From Heterostelium multicystogenum (lineage: Eukaryota; Evosea; Eumycetozoa; Acytosteliales; Acytosteliaceae): a DNA stretch of 52,502 bases. This document shows, one piece after another, positions 9,921-21,101 of this stretch (positions are counted from its first letter, which is position 1; each line of letters begins with the position of its first letter). The stretch lies in NCBI GenBank assembly GCA_003667245.1, contig RCNN01000259.1:1-52502 (forward strand). Direction: 5' to 3'. The notes under the pieces were generated by a model. That model was given only the letters and a program-made list of their open reading frames with translations, made no database searches and had not been told where the DNA came from. Made by a program: the position numbers and the translations under genes.

Positions 9921-11678
9921 TTAGCCGAAGGTGAAGGCATAGGCCGCCACTTGCGGGTCCAGGAACTCGATGGTGAAGGTCCGGTCCTTGACCGCGCCCG
10001 GCTGGCGCACCAGTTGATACAGGCGTTGTTCGGTCACGGTGCCGCTGCCATCCGGTGCGACGTCGGTGCCGTGGGCATCCCCCGGCGCCTGGCCGTCGAT
10101 GCTGACCTTGAAGCGCACCGGCTTGCCGTCGGCGCCCGGGCCCAGCACCAGGTGCAGGTCACGGGCGTGGAAGCGGTAGACGATCTTGCCGTTGGCCGCT
10201 GCGAGGGTGGCTTGCTGGCCGCCGACGTTCCATGGGCCCTCCAGGGTCCAGTTGTTCAAGGCCAGGTTGCCGGCTGCCGGGTAGTTCACCACCTTGTCGG
10301 TGCCCAGGGTGCCGGTGGTCACGAAGTTCTCGGCGCGCTGGAAGCCCAGGTAGGTTTCCGGCGACTGCACTTCGTTCATGTCCGGTGCGGCCTGGATGCC
10401 CTTGGCATCGGCTTCGATCAAGCCGCCCGCCACCTTGGTAGCGCCCGCCTCACGCAGCAGTTGCTGGATCACTCGCTCGGACTCGGCGTAGTCACCCTCG
10501 CCAAAATGGTGATAGCGGATCTGGCCCTTGGCATCGGCAAAGTAATGCGCCGGCCAGTACTGGTTGTTGAAGGCGCGCCAGTCTTGTAGTTGTTGTCGAT
10601 GGCCACCGGGTAAGTGATGCCCAGGTCCTTCATGGCCTTGGTGACGTTGTTCACGTCGCGTTCGAAGGCGAATTCCGGAGCGTGCACACCGATCACCACC
10701 AGGCCCTGGTCGCGGTATTTCTCGGCCCAGCCTTGACGTACGGCAAGGTGCGCAGGCAGTTGATGCAGGAGTAGGTCCAGAAATCCACCAGCACCACCTT
10801 GCCTTTCAACGCCTCGGCAGTCAGTGGCTCGGAGTTTGAGCCATTGCACGGCACCGTCCAGCGGCGGCAACTGGCCTTCCACTGGCAGCGTGTCACTGTG
10901 GTTGGCGGCCATCATCGCGCCGCCGGCCATCATCGCCCGCTCTTCTGTTCAGGCTTGGCGCTGAGTTTCTCCACCAGGCTTTGTTCCAGGCCACCGGTTG
11001 ACGCCGTCGACAGGCGCGCCAGGATCCCGGTGTCCAGGCCCAGGGCGATGGCCGCCACACCGGCCAACATCAGGGCGCCGAGCCCACGACGCAGCCATTC
11101 ACCAGCGCCCAGCGAACGCTTCATGAAACCGAAGACTTTACCGCCGACCAGCAGCGCCAAGGCCAGGGAGGTGGCAGCCCCTGCCGCGTAGGCCAGCAAG
11201 AGCAAGGTAGTGCCGATACTGGCGCCCTGCAGCGCGGCGCCCGTCAGCACCAGCCTAGGATGGGCCCGGCGCACGGCGCCCACAGCAGCCCGGTGGCCAC
11301 GCCGATCAGGAACGATGCGCCCGGACGCGGCCGCGAATCGGCCCCGGCGGCTTCCGACAGGCGACTGCCCGCGGCCACCAGCGGCCGGGTCAGGCGCTCG
11401 GACAGGCTTGGCAGCAGCAGCGTCAGCCCGAATAGCGCAACAAACAGCAACGCGAGCCAGCGACCGTACTGATTGACTTGCACCACCCAACCGCCGCCCC
11501 ACCGCCGCGAGCGAGGCGACCAGGGCGAAGGTCATCGCCATCCCCAGCAAGCAGCGGCAAGCCACTGCGCAAAAACGGCTGCCCGGGTGCGAGCGAAGAC
11601 AAAGGCAGAAACCGGCAGGATGCAGGGACTGACAATCGTCAGCACGCCGCCCAGATATGCGAGAACCAAAAGCCACAT
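9921..11678 (-). CDS. dipZ: DipZ: CcdA-like membrane domain fused to thioredoxin domain
   Basis: About 585 residues. It carries electrons across the inner membrane to periplasmic thiol enzymes. The N-terminal half is CcdA/DsbD-beta-like, with two redox cysteines in SPCILPVLP (near 11620-11650) and WAPCAGPILG (near 11250-11280) among hydrophobic helices. A thioredoxin-fold domain follows, with the CINC active site at 10757-10768, and then a C-terminal beta-rich domain (about 9921-10330) typical of DipZ. Frame changes near 11580, 11500, 11265, 10935, 10850, 10735 and 10580 are treated as errors. The start ATG 11678 (MWLLVLAYLGG) lies 29 bases after the msrB stop, indicating an operon. Its neighbours msrB and msrA are its probable clients. 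Confidence 0.88.
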
Positions 11679-11707
11679 GGGGTAGACCCTTATAGGAAGA
11701 CATTGAA

Positions 11708-12218
11708 TTAAGTCGCGGTGAACGTCATGCTGCGCCGTTCATGCAGTAGCGAGGCCGGTGGGTGCCGGGCCGTCATCGAACACGTGGCCCTGATGACCGC
11801 CGCAGCGGCGGCAGTGGATTTCCTTGCGTACCACGCCGAAGGAGGTGTCGGACGTGGCTGGCCACGGCGTTTTCCAGGGGTTGCCAGAAGCTGGGCCAGC
11901 CGGTGTGGCTTTCGAATTTTGGTGGCTGAGGCGTACAGGGGCAACGCGCAACCGGCGCAGGCGAAGGTGCCGTTGCGGTGTTCGCTGTTGAGGGCGCTGC
12001 TGTAGGGGCGTTCGGTGCCCTCCTCCCGCAGGATCGCGTACTGCTCGGCGGTCAGCAGGGTGCGCCATTCGGCGTCGTGTGGCTGACTTCGAAATGTTCG
12101 GCGGCTTCGGCTTCGGCGATCAGGGCGGGGCCGGCGTTGATTTTTTGCAGCAGGCCACCGCGATTACCGCGAGGCCGAGGCCGCCGCCGGCGAGCAGGAT
12201 CTGTCGACGTGAATACAT
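11708..12218 (-). CDS. msrB: Exported peptide methionine sulfoxide reductase MsrB
   Basis: Reduces the R-epimer of methionine sulfoxide. The N-terminus [20 protein letters not shown] has a twin-arginine motif and hydrophobic stretch, suggesting Tat export or membrane anchoring. The zinc-binding pairs CAGC (near 11950) and [12 protein letters not shown] (near 11790-11825) are present, as is the catalytic Cys in RYCMNG (near 11740). The usual Ser/Asn after that motif is Gly here. Frame changes occur near 12060, 11925, 11860 and 11750. First gene of the msrB-dipZ-msrA operon; the ATG 12218 is preceded by GGAGCAACTC. Confidence 0.87.
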
Positions 12219-12278
12219 GAGTTGCTCCTCACACAAGTGCGGATGGCTGGCGAAGCCCCAATGGCTGACAAACAAACT

Positions 12279-12370
12279 GTGGCGAGGGAGCTTGCTCCCG
12301 CTGGAGTGCGCAGCGCTCCCGGCTTTTTTGGGGCCGCTGCGCGACCCAGCGGGAGCAAGCTCCCCACCAC
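12279..12370. repeat. REP-like inverted repeat, family A copy 2
   Basis: GTGGCGAGGGAGCTTGCTCC on the left and the complementary arm ending GCTCCCCACCAC on the right enclose GGGGCCGCTGCGC. It occupies about a third of the gap between the divergent msrB and response-regulator genes. Confidence 0.88.
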
Positions 12371-12518
12371 AATGAGGGGGCGTACTTTTGCCGTTGCGAT
12401 GAGTAAGGTTAGGCCCGGTGTGGTCGCGGAATCCTCACGCAGAGTTAAACAATTCGTGATAACTACACTGTTTGCAAAAGCCGCACAATGCGCGAATCAA
12501 GAAGACAGGTTTCTATCA

Positions 12519-13227
12519 ATGGATCAGCCCAAACGTGTCCTGGTGGTCGAGGACGATGCCCATATTGCCGATTTGATCTGCCTGCACCTGCGGGACGAGC
12601 AGTTCGAGGTGGTTCACAGTGCCGATGGTGACGAAGGCCTGCGCCTGCTGGAGCAAGGCGGCTGGGATGCGTTGATCCTGGACCTGATGCTGCCCGGCGT
12701 CGACGGCCTGGAGATCTGCCGGCGGCCCGGGCGATGACGCGCTACACGCCGATCATTATCACCAGTGCCCGCTCCAGCGAGTTGCATCGCATCCTCGGCC
12801 TGGAACTGGGGGCGGATGACTACCTGGCCAAGCCGTTTTCCATGCCGGAGCTGGTGGCGCGGGTCAAGGCGCTGCTGCGCCGGGTCGACGCCATGGCGCG
12901 CAACTTGAAGATGGACGCCGGCAGCCTCGACCTCGGCCAGTTGTTCATCAACCCGCTGACCGTGACGCCACCCTGCAAGGCCAGCGGCTGGACCTCACGC
13001 CCCGGGAATTCGACCTGCTGTACTTTTTCGCCCGCCAACCGGGCAAGGTATTCTCGCGCATGGACCTGCTCAACGCCGTGTGGGGCTACAGCCACGAAGG
13101 TTACGAACACACCGTCAATACCCATATCAACCGCCTGCGGGCCAAGGTCGAGGCCGATCCGGCCAACCCGGCGCGCATCCTCACGGTGTGGGGCCGTGGC
13201 TACAAGTTTGCCGAGCAATCGGCATGA
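12519..13227 (+). CDS. OmpR/PhoB-family response regulator
   Basis: About 236 residues. The receiver domain shows the acidic pair in VVEDDAH (residues 10-13), the phosphorylation Asp in LILDLMLPG (about 54) and the conserved Lys in YLAKPF (about 106). The C-terminal winged helix includes [19 protein letters not shown] and TVWGRGYKF. Two breaks: a missing G at 12724-12725 and one near 12965. The last codons overlap the kinase start by 4 bases (ATGA at 13224-13227), so the two are translationally coupled. It is divergent from msrB across 300 bases, so control of the Msr operon is possible but not shown. Confidence 0.92.
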
Positions 13228-14694
13228 GGCTGACCCTTACCCAGCGCCTGTCCCTGGTGTTCGCGCTGTTGCTGCTGATATGCAGCGGCACGTCGGCCTG
13301 GCTGCAAGTGCGCTCCAACCACATGCATGAAACTGGAAGTGGTGCAAGGCCTGTCCGCGACCTCGCCGCGCACATCGCCCGGGATACGCAGTTGATGGAC
13401 GCCGACGGTCTCAAGCCGGACGCGGTGCGCAACCTGTTCAGCCAGTTGATGCTGGTAAACCCGAGTGTCGAGGTGTACCTGCTGGACATTAACGGGCGCG
13501 TGGTCGGCAACGCTGCGCCCAGCGGCCATCTGCGCCGCGACCAGGTCAACCTGGAGCCGGTGCGCCGTTTCCTCAGCGGCGCGATGCTTCCGATCCTCGG
13601 GCGACGACCCACGCAGCGTCGACGGCCTCAAGGTGTTTCAGCGCCGCGCCGCTGCGGGTCAACGGCCAGCAGGCCGGCTACCTGTATGTGGTGCTGCTGG
13701 GCGAAGCCCATGATGTGTTCGACGCCCGGGATGCCACCGGCATGGCACTGAACATCGCCCTGTGGTCCATCGCCCTGTGGCATTGTTGTGCTTGCTCGCG
13801 GGTTTGACCGCGTTCGCCTGGATCACCCGGCCCTTGCGGCAACTGACCGAGAAGGTCGGCCAGTTCCGACATCAACGGCGCACCGAAAGTCCCGCAGGCC
13901 GTGGCGCCCGAGGTTGCCAGCCAGGATGAAATCGCCGTGCTCGACCACGCCTTCGTGCAGATGGAGAACCGCCTGGGTGAACAGTGGCGCGCTATCACCC
14001 ATCAAGAGCAGGAGCGCCGGGAGATGGTCGCGAATATTTCCCATGACCTGCGCACACCGCTGGCCTCCTTGCATGGCTACCTGGAAACCCTGTCCCTGAA
14101 AAGACGCCAGCCTGACCCCGCAGGAACGCCGGCGTTACCTGGGCATCGCCCTCGACCAGAGCCGCAAGGTCGGCGGGCTGGCCCAGTCGCTGCTGGAACT
14201 GGTACGCCTGGAACACGGGTTTGTGCAGCCGGTCATCGAAGGCTTTTCGTTACCCGACCTGGTGCAGGACATTTTCCAGAAGTTCGAACTGACCGCGGAA
14301 AGCCCGGGCGATCACCCTCACCGCCAGCCTGCCACCGGTGGTGCCACCGTATTGGCCGACCTGGGCCTGATCGAACGGGTACTCACCAACCTGCTGGATA
14401 ACGCCCTGCGCCATACCCGCCCAATGGCGAAGTTGAAGTGACCCTGGCCCCCAAGTCCGGTTTTGTTGAAGTCACGGTGAGCGACAGCGGCCCCGGGATT
14501 TCGGCGGATCTGCGCGAAGGTCTGTTCCTGCGCGCCTTCACCATTGGCGGGGCTCGACGCGATGGCGGCCTGGGCTTGCGCATCGTGCACCGGATTCCTG
14601 CAACTGCACGGTCAGGAAATCCGCCTGATCGATGTGGCCAGGACGCGGCGCGACGTTCACGTTCGCCCTAGAAACCCGAGCAGCAGTTCGTTGA
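13224..14694 (+). CDS. Sensor histidine kinase, HAMP-containing
   Basis: Inner-membrane sensor of about 490 residues, partner of the regulator it overlaps. The first span ([19 protein letters not shown]) is followed by a periplasmic sensor region of about 140 residues. A second span lies near 13760-13825, with a HAMP linker ([12 protein letters not shown]). The H-box [17 protein letters not shown] (near 14034-14085) carries the phospho-accepting His. The N-box ([10 protein letters not shown]), DSGPGI and [11 protein letters not shown] form the ATPase domain. Many single-base frame changes interrupt it. The true end is probably the TGA at 14692-14694, after [14 protein letters not shown], overlapping the convergent hydrolase gene. 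The periplasmic ligand is unknown. Confidence 0.88.
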
Positions 14695-15598
14695 CCTTGG
14701 GCCCTGTTCGTTCTGAATCCAGTGGCCGCAGTTGGCCAGGACGCTTTGTTGCAGGTTCGGCACGACGTCGGGCATGCGCTTGAGGGTGTGGGCTTCGAAC
14801 ACGCCGACCGGGTCGCGGTCGCCGATCAGGAACAGCGTCGGTTGCAGCACCTGCCTGCCGGCGAGGAACTCGGTACGCTGCCAGTTGCGCTCGAAGTTGC
14901 GGTACCAGTTCAACGGGCCGCGAAAGCCGTCATTGGCGAAGGTCTGAACATACACGTCGAGGTCCTGCTGGCTGCACCAGGCCGGGAGCTTACCGGGCAG
15001 CGGCACACCTTCCAGCAGCTTCGCGCTGGCGGGTTTCTTCTGCAGGAAAACGTCCTGGTCCTGCATGAACAGCCGTAATGTCCGCTCGATATCGGCATCC
15101 AGTTCCTTTTCAGCCACGCCCGGGGCCTGGAAGTACAGGATGTAATTGAAGCGATCGGCGTACAGCTCGCGCATGATCTCGATCACCGGCCTGCGGGAGC
15201 GTCCGGCGAACGGTACCGACATCGTCACCAACTGGCTGACGCGCTCTGGCTCGAGCAACGCCAGGTGCCAGGCCACCACGGCGCCCCAGTCATGGCCAAT
15301 CATGACGACCCGGCGATGCCCGAACAGGTCCATGGCGCCCTGGATATCGGCGCACAGGGTCAGCAGGTCATAGTCGGCCACTTCCGGCGGCGCGCTGGAT
15401 TGTCCATAGCCGCGCATTTCCGGGACAAACACCCGACAACCCTGGGCCACCAGCGCCGGAATCTGCTCGCGCCAGGAGTGCCAGCACTCGGGAAACCCAT
15501 GCAGCAACCACACCGGCGGGCCGCTCTCGGGGCCGGCGATGTGCACGTTTCAACTCAATGCCGTTGACCTTGACCTTCTGCTGCTGGGTTTCACTCAT
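14657..15598 (-). CDS. Alpha/beta hydrolase, epoxide hydrolase type
   Basis: About 310 residues. Motifs: oxyanion-hole HGFPE (near 15495), nucleophile elbow GHDWGA with the Asp (near 15285-15300), and NCGHW with the catalytic His near the C-terminus (about 14720). An Asp nucleophile in GHDWG points to an epoxide hydrolase or haloalkane dehalogenase rather than an esterase. Start ATG 15598 follows AAGGAACCCAGTG and overlaps the end of the AraC regulator gene, so the pair is co-transcribed. Frame changes occur near 15548 and 14680. The cytoplasmic substrate is not predictable from sequence. Confidence 0.87.
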
Positions 15599-16517
15599 CA
15601 CTGGGTTCCTTGTGTGGGGTTCGCTCGCGGTATTCCCGGGGAGAACAAGCCATCACGCGCTTGAAAGCATTGCTGAAAAGCGCTGTCTGACTGATAACCC
15701 AGGGACTGGCCGATCGTGGACACGCTGTTGTCGCTGGCTTTCAAGGCCTGTACCGCCAGGTGCATACGCCAGCGGGTCAGGTATTCCTGCGGTGCCAGCC
15801 CTACCCGTTGCTTGAAGTGCAAGGCGAAGGTGGAGCGGGATTGACTCGCCACGCCGGCCATTTCACTCAATGTCCAGCGCCGGGCGGGTGCTGCGTGAAT
15901 TTCCCGCAGCACCGGGGCCAGCCTTGGATCCGTCAAGGCTCCCAGCCAGCCGGTGGTATGGGTGCCCATGGAAGATTGATAGAGCCGCAGGATTTGCACC
16001 AGCATCATTTGCGCCAAATGCTCGGTCATCAGCGCCGCGCCTTGTAACGGGCTGGCGTATTCCCGGGCCAGGCGATCCAGGCACCAACGCAACACGGCGG
16101 CCTGTTCGGAGTTGGCACTCACGCGCAGCACCGGCGGCAGGCTATTCAGCAACAGTCGGGCGTCGTCCCCGTAGATAAATCGTCCGCCGATCAAGAACAG
16201 ATCCACCGTGGCACCCACCGTGGCGATGCCTCCCACCGCATCGGCATACACCTCACGTGCATCGAGTCCTTCAGGGCACAGATTGCTGGACAGCCTCCAC
16301 GGGCGTGCCTGGGTCAACAGGAAACAATCTCCCTCATACAAGCGTATCGGTACTGCCAGCCCTTCCACTTCCAGCCAGCAACTACCCTCCACCACCGCGT
16401 TGAACTTGATGCCATCCGGCGCCGCAAAGTCAATGGCCCAGGTGCCCCCAGCCTTCAGGCCGGCGAAGGTCGAGCGATGGCTTTTAACAGTGCCAGCACA
16501 TCGGAAAGGGTATCCAT
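15591..16517 (-). CDS. AraC-family regulator with N-terminal cupin domain
   Basis: About 308 residues. The N-terminal half is the cupin-type ligand domain of the AraC_binding/Cupin_6 group (GSCWLEVEG, YEGDCFLLTQ). The C-terminal DNA-binding domain has two helix-turn-helix units, with RWTLSEMAGVASQSRSTFALHF and the second ending in a CSPREYR-like motif. One frameshift sits in that second unit: a run of four A at 15676-15679 should be three, and in the other frame the protein ends in the family-typical way at 15591. Start ATG 16517. It sits head to head with a short-chain dehydrogenase gene, 97 bases away, the usual arrangement for a local activator. Confidence 0.88.
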
Positions 16518-16548
16518 AAAAGCTCCGGACGATCGCGACAGAAACACG

Positions 16549-16593
16549 GACTCTAGGGCATTCCGCGTCCGGGCTCCAGCGAGAGACTCTAGG
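16549..16593. promoter_or_regulatory. Direct repeat, candidate AraC operator
   Basis: The 9-mer GACTCTAGG occurs at 16549-16557 and 16585-16593, 36 bases apart start to start, in the 97-base gap between the divergent AraC and dehydrogenase genes. Paired direct repeats are the usual form of AraC-family sites. The second copy is 12 bases before the dehydrogenase's AAGGAG. Function is inferred from placement only. Confidence 0.4.
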
Positions 16594-16614
16594 CCTCCCA
16601 TAAGGAGATCTTTC

Positions 16615-17578
16615 ATGGCTGACAAAACAAACCCCAATTGGCAGCGGCTTCGATGCCGGCACTACCGCCCAGCAAGCCTTGGCGGGCAGCGATTTGCAAG
16701 GCAAGACGGTGATTGTCACCGGTGGCTACTCCGGCATTGGCCTGGAAACGGTTCGCGTGTTGGTCGACGCGGGTGCGCAGGTGATCGTTCCCGCGCGGGA
16801 TCCTTGAAAAGGCCGAACGCAACCTCTCGGGCATCATCGGTGTTGAACACGCCAGCCTGGATTTACTCGACCCGATTTCCATCGACCGTTTTGCCGAAAA
16901 CTTCCTCGCCAGCGACCGGGCATTGAACCTTCTGATCAATAGCGCCGGAATCATGGCCACACCACTGCAACGGGATACGCGAGGTTTCGAAGTGCAGTTC
17001 GCCACCAACCACCTGGGCCACTTCCAGCTAACCGCGCGGTTGTGGCCGGGCGCTGCGTGAGGCTAATGGCGCGCGAGTGGTTTCGGGTATCATCCCTCGG
17101 CCATCGTCTCAGCCCTGTGCATTTCGATGACCCGCAATTTGAACACCGCCCCTATGACAAGTGGCTCGCCTACGGCCAATCAAAAACCGCCAACGCACTG
17201 TTCGCGGTAGCACTGGACCGACGAGGTAAAGCGGAGGGTGTGCGCGCATTTTCCGTGCACCCGGGGGAAATCCTCACCGACTTGATCCGTTATCTGGACA
17301 AGGACGACCTGGCATTCGTCGGCGCACTGGATGAGCACGGCAATATCCGCAGCGCCAGTCACTACAAGAGCCCCGAGCAAGGCGCCGCGACCTCGGTGTG
17401 GTGCGCTGTCAGCCCGCAACTGGAGGGCATGGGCGGACTCTACTGCGAAGATTGCGATGTGGCCGCTTCGTCGCAGGATGACACCAGCCGTAACGGCGTA
17501 TGGCCCTGGGCTGTCGACCCGGAGCAGGCCGAACGCTTATGGGCAGTGAGTCAGCAGTTGTGCAATGTCACGTTGTAG
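16615..17578 (+). CDS. Short-chain dehydrogenase/reductase
   Basis: About 320 residues, NAD(P)-dependent oxidoreductase. It shows the Rossmann motif TGGYSGIG (near 16717-16740), NSAG near 16940-16950, a catalytic Tyr-x-x-x-Lys as YGQSK (near 17170-17185), and HPGEI after it. The variant TGGYSGIGLE is typical of the retinol-dehydrogenase-like group. Start ATG 16615 follows TAAGGAGATCTTTC. Breaks near 16650, 16805, 17045 and 17085. It is divergently transcribed from the AraC regulator and epoxide hydrolase operon, suggesting a shared catabolic or detoxifying task. Confidence 0.88.
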
Positions 17579-17636
17579 TCCGGGACCCCAGCGTTCATAT
17601 TTGGCAGTCATGCACTGCCAATTGGCGACCTGAACC

Positions 17637-18844
17637 ATGCAACCTCCTGCCAGATACCTCGTGCCCCTTGCCGCCTCCCTTTGCGCCACCCTCGCCTGCG
17701 CGACAGCCACGACCCACTGCTCGCCAAGCGCGTGGATGCGGTGGTCGACAGCGCCATTGCCGACAATCGCCTGGTGGGCACCGTGGTGCTGGTGCTGCGG
17801 GACGGGCAGCTGGTTTATTCACCGTGCTGCCGGCTTGGCGGACCGCGAAGACGGGCGCCCGATGACAGAGGACACGATCTTTCGCCTGGCATCGGTGACC
17901 AAACCGCTGGTATCCGCCGCCGCGATGCACCTGGTGGAACAAGGTCGCTTGGGCCTGGACGATCCGGTCAGCCGCTGGCTGCCCGACTTCAATCCCAAGC
18001 TGGCGGATGGCACCATCCCGGTGATCACCGTCAGCCAGTTGCTTAACCACACAGCCGGCCTGAGCTACGGATTTCTGGAAAGCCCGCACGGACCCTACCG
18101 CACCGCCGGGGTTTCCGATGGTTTGGGCGAGCCCGAGATCAGCTTTGCCGAGAATCTCAAGCGTATCGCGAGCGTGCCCCTGAGTTACCCGCCGGGCACC
18201 GGCTGGCAGTATTCGATGGCCACCGATGTGCTGGGTGCGGTACTGGAAAAGGCGTCCGGCCAGAGCCTGCCGGCATTGCTCCGCGACTCGGTGACCGAAC
18301 CACTGGGGCTAAGCGATACCGGGTTTTCCGTGACGGATATAAAACGCCTGTCCGCCGCCTATCAGGATGGCTCGCCACAGCCGTTGCGCATGGTCGACAA
18401 GGCTACGATCACCTCGGGCAACAGCACCGCGCTGTTTGATGTGCGGCGGATTCTCGATCCCCAGGCCTACCCTTCCGGCGGCGCAGGCATGGCCGGGACG
18501 GCAGGTGATATTGCGCGGTTCCTGGAAACCATTCGCCGGGGCGGCGCTCCGATCCTGTCGGCACACAGCGTGCAGTTGATGGTCACCGATTCGGTCGGCG
18601 CCAAGGCGCAAACCCAGGACCCGGGTTGGGGTTCGGTTATGGCTGGGCGGTGCTTGATGACCCGGCGTTGACAGGCACACCGCAATCCCGGGGCACCTTT
18701 GAATGGGGCGGCGCCTACGGTCACAGCTGGTTTGTCGACCCGCAGCAGAAGCTTACGGTGGTGGCACTGACCAATACGGCTTACGAAGGCATGTCCGGCC
18801 AGTTCACCCACCAGTTGCGGGATGCGGTGTATCCGCCGCAGTGA
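17637..18844 (+). CDS. Serine hydrolase, beta-lactamase (class C) fold
   Basis: About 400 residues with a short signal peptide (PLAASLCATLACATA), so probably periplasmic. The nucleophile motif SVTK (Ser-x-x-Lys) follows TIFRLA near 17880-17905. A YSMATDVLG segment (near 18213) stands where the class C YxN motif lies, with Met in place of Asn. The GHSWFVDP motif near the C-terminus (about 18720-18745) is like that of esterases and peptidases of the EstB/PBP group. Frameshifts near 17715, 17820 and 18640. Lactamase activity should not be assumed. Its 3' end overlaps the convergent helicase gene. Confidence 0.85.
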
Positions 18845-21101
18845 TCGACCACCAGCGCGGCAATAACTGCCGCCACTCGCGCTTCGCCAAAACGGTCATC
18901 AATCAGCATTACCACCCCTCGGTCCTGCTGGCTGCGGATCACCCGGCCCGCGGCTTGCACCACCTTCTGGATGCCCGGATAAAGGTAGGTGTAGTCATAA
19001 CCGGCGCCGAAAAATCGCGCCCATCCGCAGCTTGAGCTGCTCGTTCACCGGGTTGAGTTGCGCCAGGCCCAGGGTGGCGATAAACGCGCCGATCAGCCGG
19101 GTGCCCGGCAGGTCGATGCCTTCGCCGAATGCGCCGCCAAGCACGGCAAACCCGATGCCCTGGCTGTGCTGGGTGAACTGGTCGAGAAATGCCTGGCGTT
19201 CAGCCTCGGCCATGCCCCGTGACTGCTGCCACAGCGGGATGCGCGGGTGCCGCTCGGCAAGCAAATGCGCCACTTGCTGCAGATAATCAAAACTGCTGAA
19301 AAAACGCCAGGTAGTTGCCCGGCGCCTGGGCCAAACTGCGCTGCAATCAGCTCGACGATGGGCTCCAGGGACGCCTGGCGATGCACAAACCGGGTGGAGA
19401 TCCGGTCGACGATATGCACCCGCAGCTGCTCGGCCTTGAACGGCGATTCCACATCCACCCAGGCGGTGTCAGGCGGCATCCCCAGCAAGTCCGCGTAGTA
19501 GTGCCGCGGGGCTCAGGGTTGCGGAAAACAACACGCTGCTGCGGGCCGCTGTCAGCCGGGCCGAATGAATTCGGCGGGCACCACGTTTGCGCAGGCACAG
19601 GTTTGATGAACTGCGCTTGCCGCTGAGTTCGCGTTTGCTGATGTCGAAAATGAAGTGTTCGTTGAACAGCTCGGCGACCTTGGCAAACTGCAAGGCCTCG
19701 AAGTAGAAGGCTTGCAGTTCGCCATTGAGTGCCTCGGGATGGTCGTTGAAATATTCACCCATGGCGCTGGTGCACAGGCTCAGCGCCCTGCAGCAGTTTG
19801 TCGGGTTTCTGGGCGTAGGCCTGATAAGGTGCCACTTGCTCCTTGTGCAGGGCATTTCCACTCACGGTTCAGGCGCTGGAGCGGCTTTTTCAGCGGCTCG
19901 GGTGCGATCTCGCGCAGGGTCTTGAGCGTGTACTGGTCGAGGGCCGCGCTGTACATCGAGCGGCCACGCTCCACCAGGTTGTGGGCTTTCGTCCACCAGC
20001 ACCGCGACGCGCCACTGGTTGAGCTGGGCCAGGCCGAACAGCATGGCGCCGAAGTCGAAGTAATAGTTGTAGTCGGCGACCACCACGTCGGCCCAGCGTG
20101 CCATTTTCCTGGCTCAGGTAATAGGGGCAGACGTCATGGGCCAAGGCGACTTCCCGCAGGTTGCGCTGGTTCCAGCAGGCGCACGCGGGAAGCAGCTTCG
20201 CGGGCCGCCGGCAAGCGGTCATAAAAACCCTTCGCCAGTGGGCAGGAGTCGCCATGGCAGGCTTTGTCCAGGTGTTCGCAGGCCTTGTCCCGCGCCACCA
20301 GCTCCAGCACCCGCAATGGCAGATCGGGGCTGCTGTCATACAGCACCTGCGCCGCATCCAGCGCGAGTTTGCGGCCCGGGGTCTTGGCGGTCAGGAAGAA
20401 CACCTTGTCCAGCTGTTGCGCGCCATGGCCTTGAGCATCGGGAAAATCGTGCCGACGGTCTTGCCAATTCCGGTAGGCGCCTGGGCCATCAGGCAGCGGC
20501 CGGTGCTGACCGCCTTGTAGACCGTTTCCGCCAGGGCGCGCTGGCCCGGGCGAAACGCCGCATGGGGAAAGCCCAGGGCAACCGCTGCGGCATTGCGGGC
20601 TTCGCGCTGGTGCATTTCCTGTTCGGCCCAGCCGAGGAACAGGGTGCATTGCTGCACGAAGAATGCCTGCAGGTCGTCAGCCTGAAACCGTTGGCTGAGC
20701 AGCGTCTCGTGCTCGCCAACAATGTCGAAGTACACCAGCGCCAGGACAATCTCCGACAACCCGAGCTTCTGGCACATCAACCAGCCGTAGACCTTGACCT
20801 GGGCCCAGTGCAGTTGCCGGTGGTTGGCCGGTTGTTTGTCCAGGTCGCCGCGATAGGTTTTCACCTCTTCCAGCTGGTTGCGGTCCGGGTCGTAGCCATC
20901 CGCCCTGCCCCGGACTTTCAACTGCTGGTATTCGCCCTCCAGCGCGACTTCATTCTGGTAATGGGCGCTGCGCCGCGAGGCCACCGTGCGGTGGCCGACA
21001 ATCCCTTCCTGGGCACTGGGAGACGGGGTAAAACGCAGGTCGAGGTCGCCGACCTTGGCGGTGAATTCACATAATGCACGCACCGCGACGCTGTAGCTCA
21101 A
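18804..21101 (-). CDS. ATP-dependent DNA helicase, Rad3/DinG type
   Basis: About 760 residues, superfamily 2 helicase. An N-terminal nuclease-like region (VALEGEYQQLKVRGRADGYD, LEEVKTYRGD) precedes Walker A QAPTGIGKT (near 20480) and the DEAH-like box VDESHN (near 19980-19995, split by a frameshift). The C-terminal helicase motif is QAAGRVIRSQQDRG (near 18918-18960). Cysteines in ACHGDSCP and DVCPYY may ligate a FeS cluster, as in XPD/DinG, but the count is uncertain because of breaks. TTG 21101 is the likely start, overlapping the nuclease gene's stop as TTGA. The end by homology is TGA at 18804, giving about 40 bases of antisense overlap with the serine hydrolase. Confidence 0.82.

Noticed and set aside
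17637..18844. Beta-lactamase resistance gene
   Set aside because: Only the general serine hydrolase fold is visible. The YxN position is altered and the wider family is mostly esterases and peptidases.
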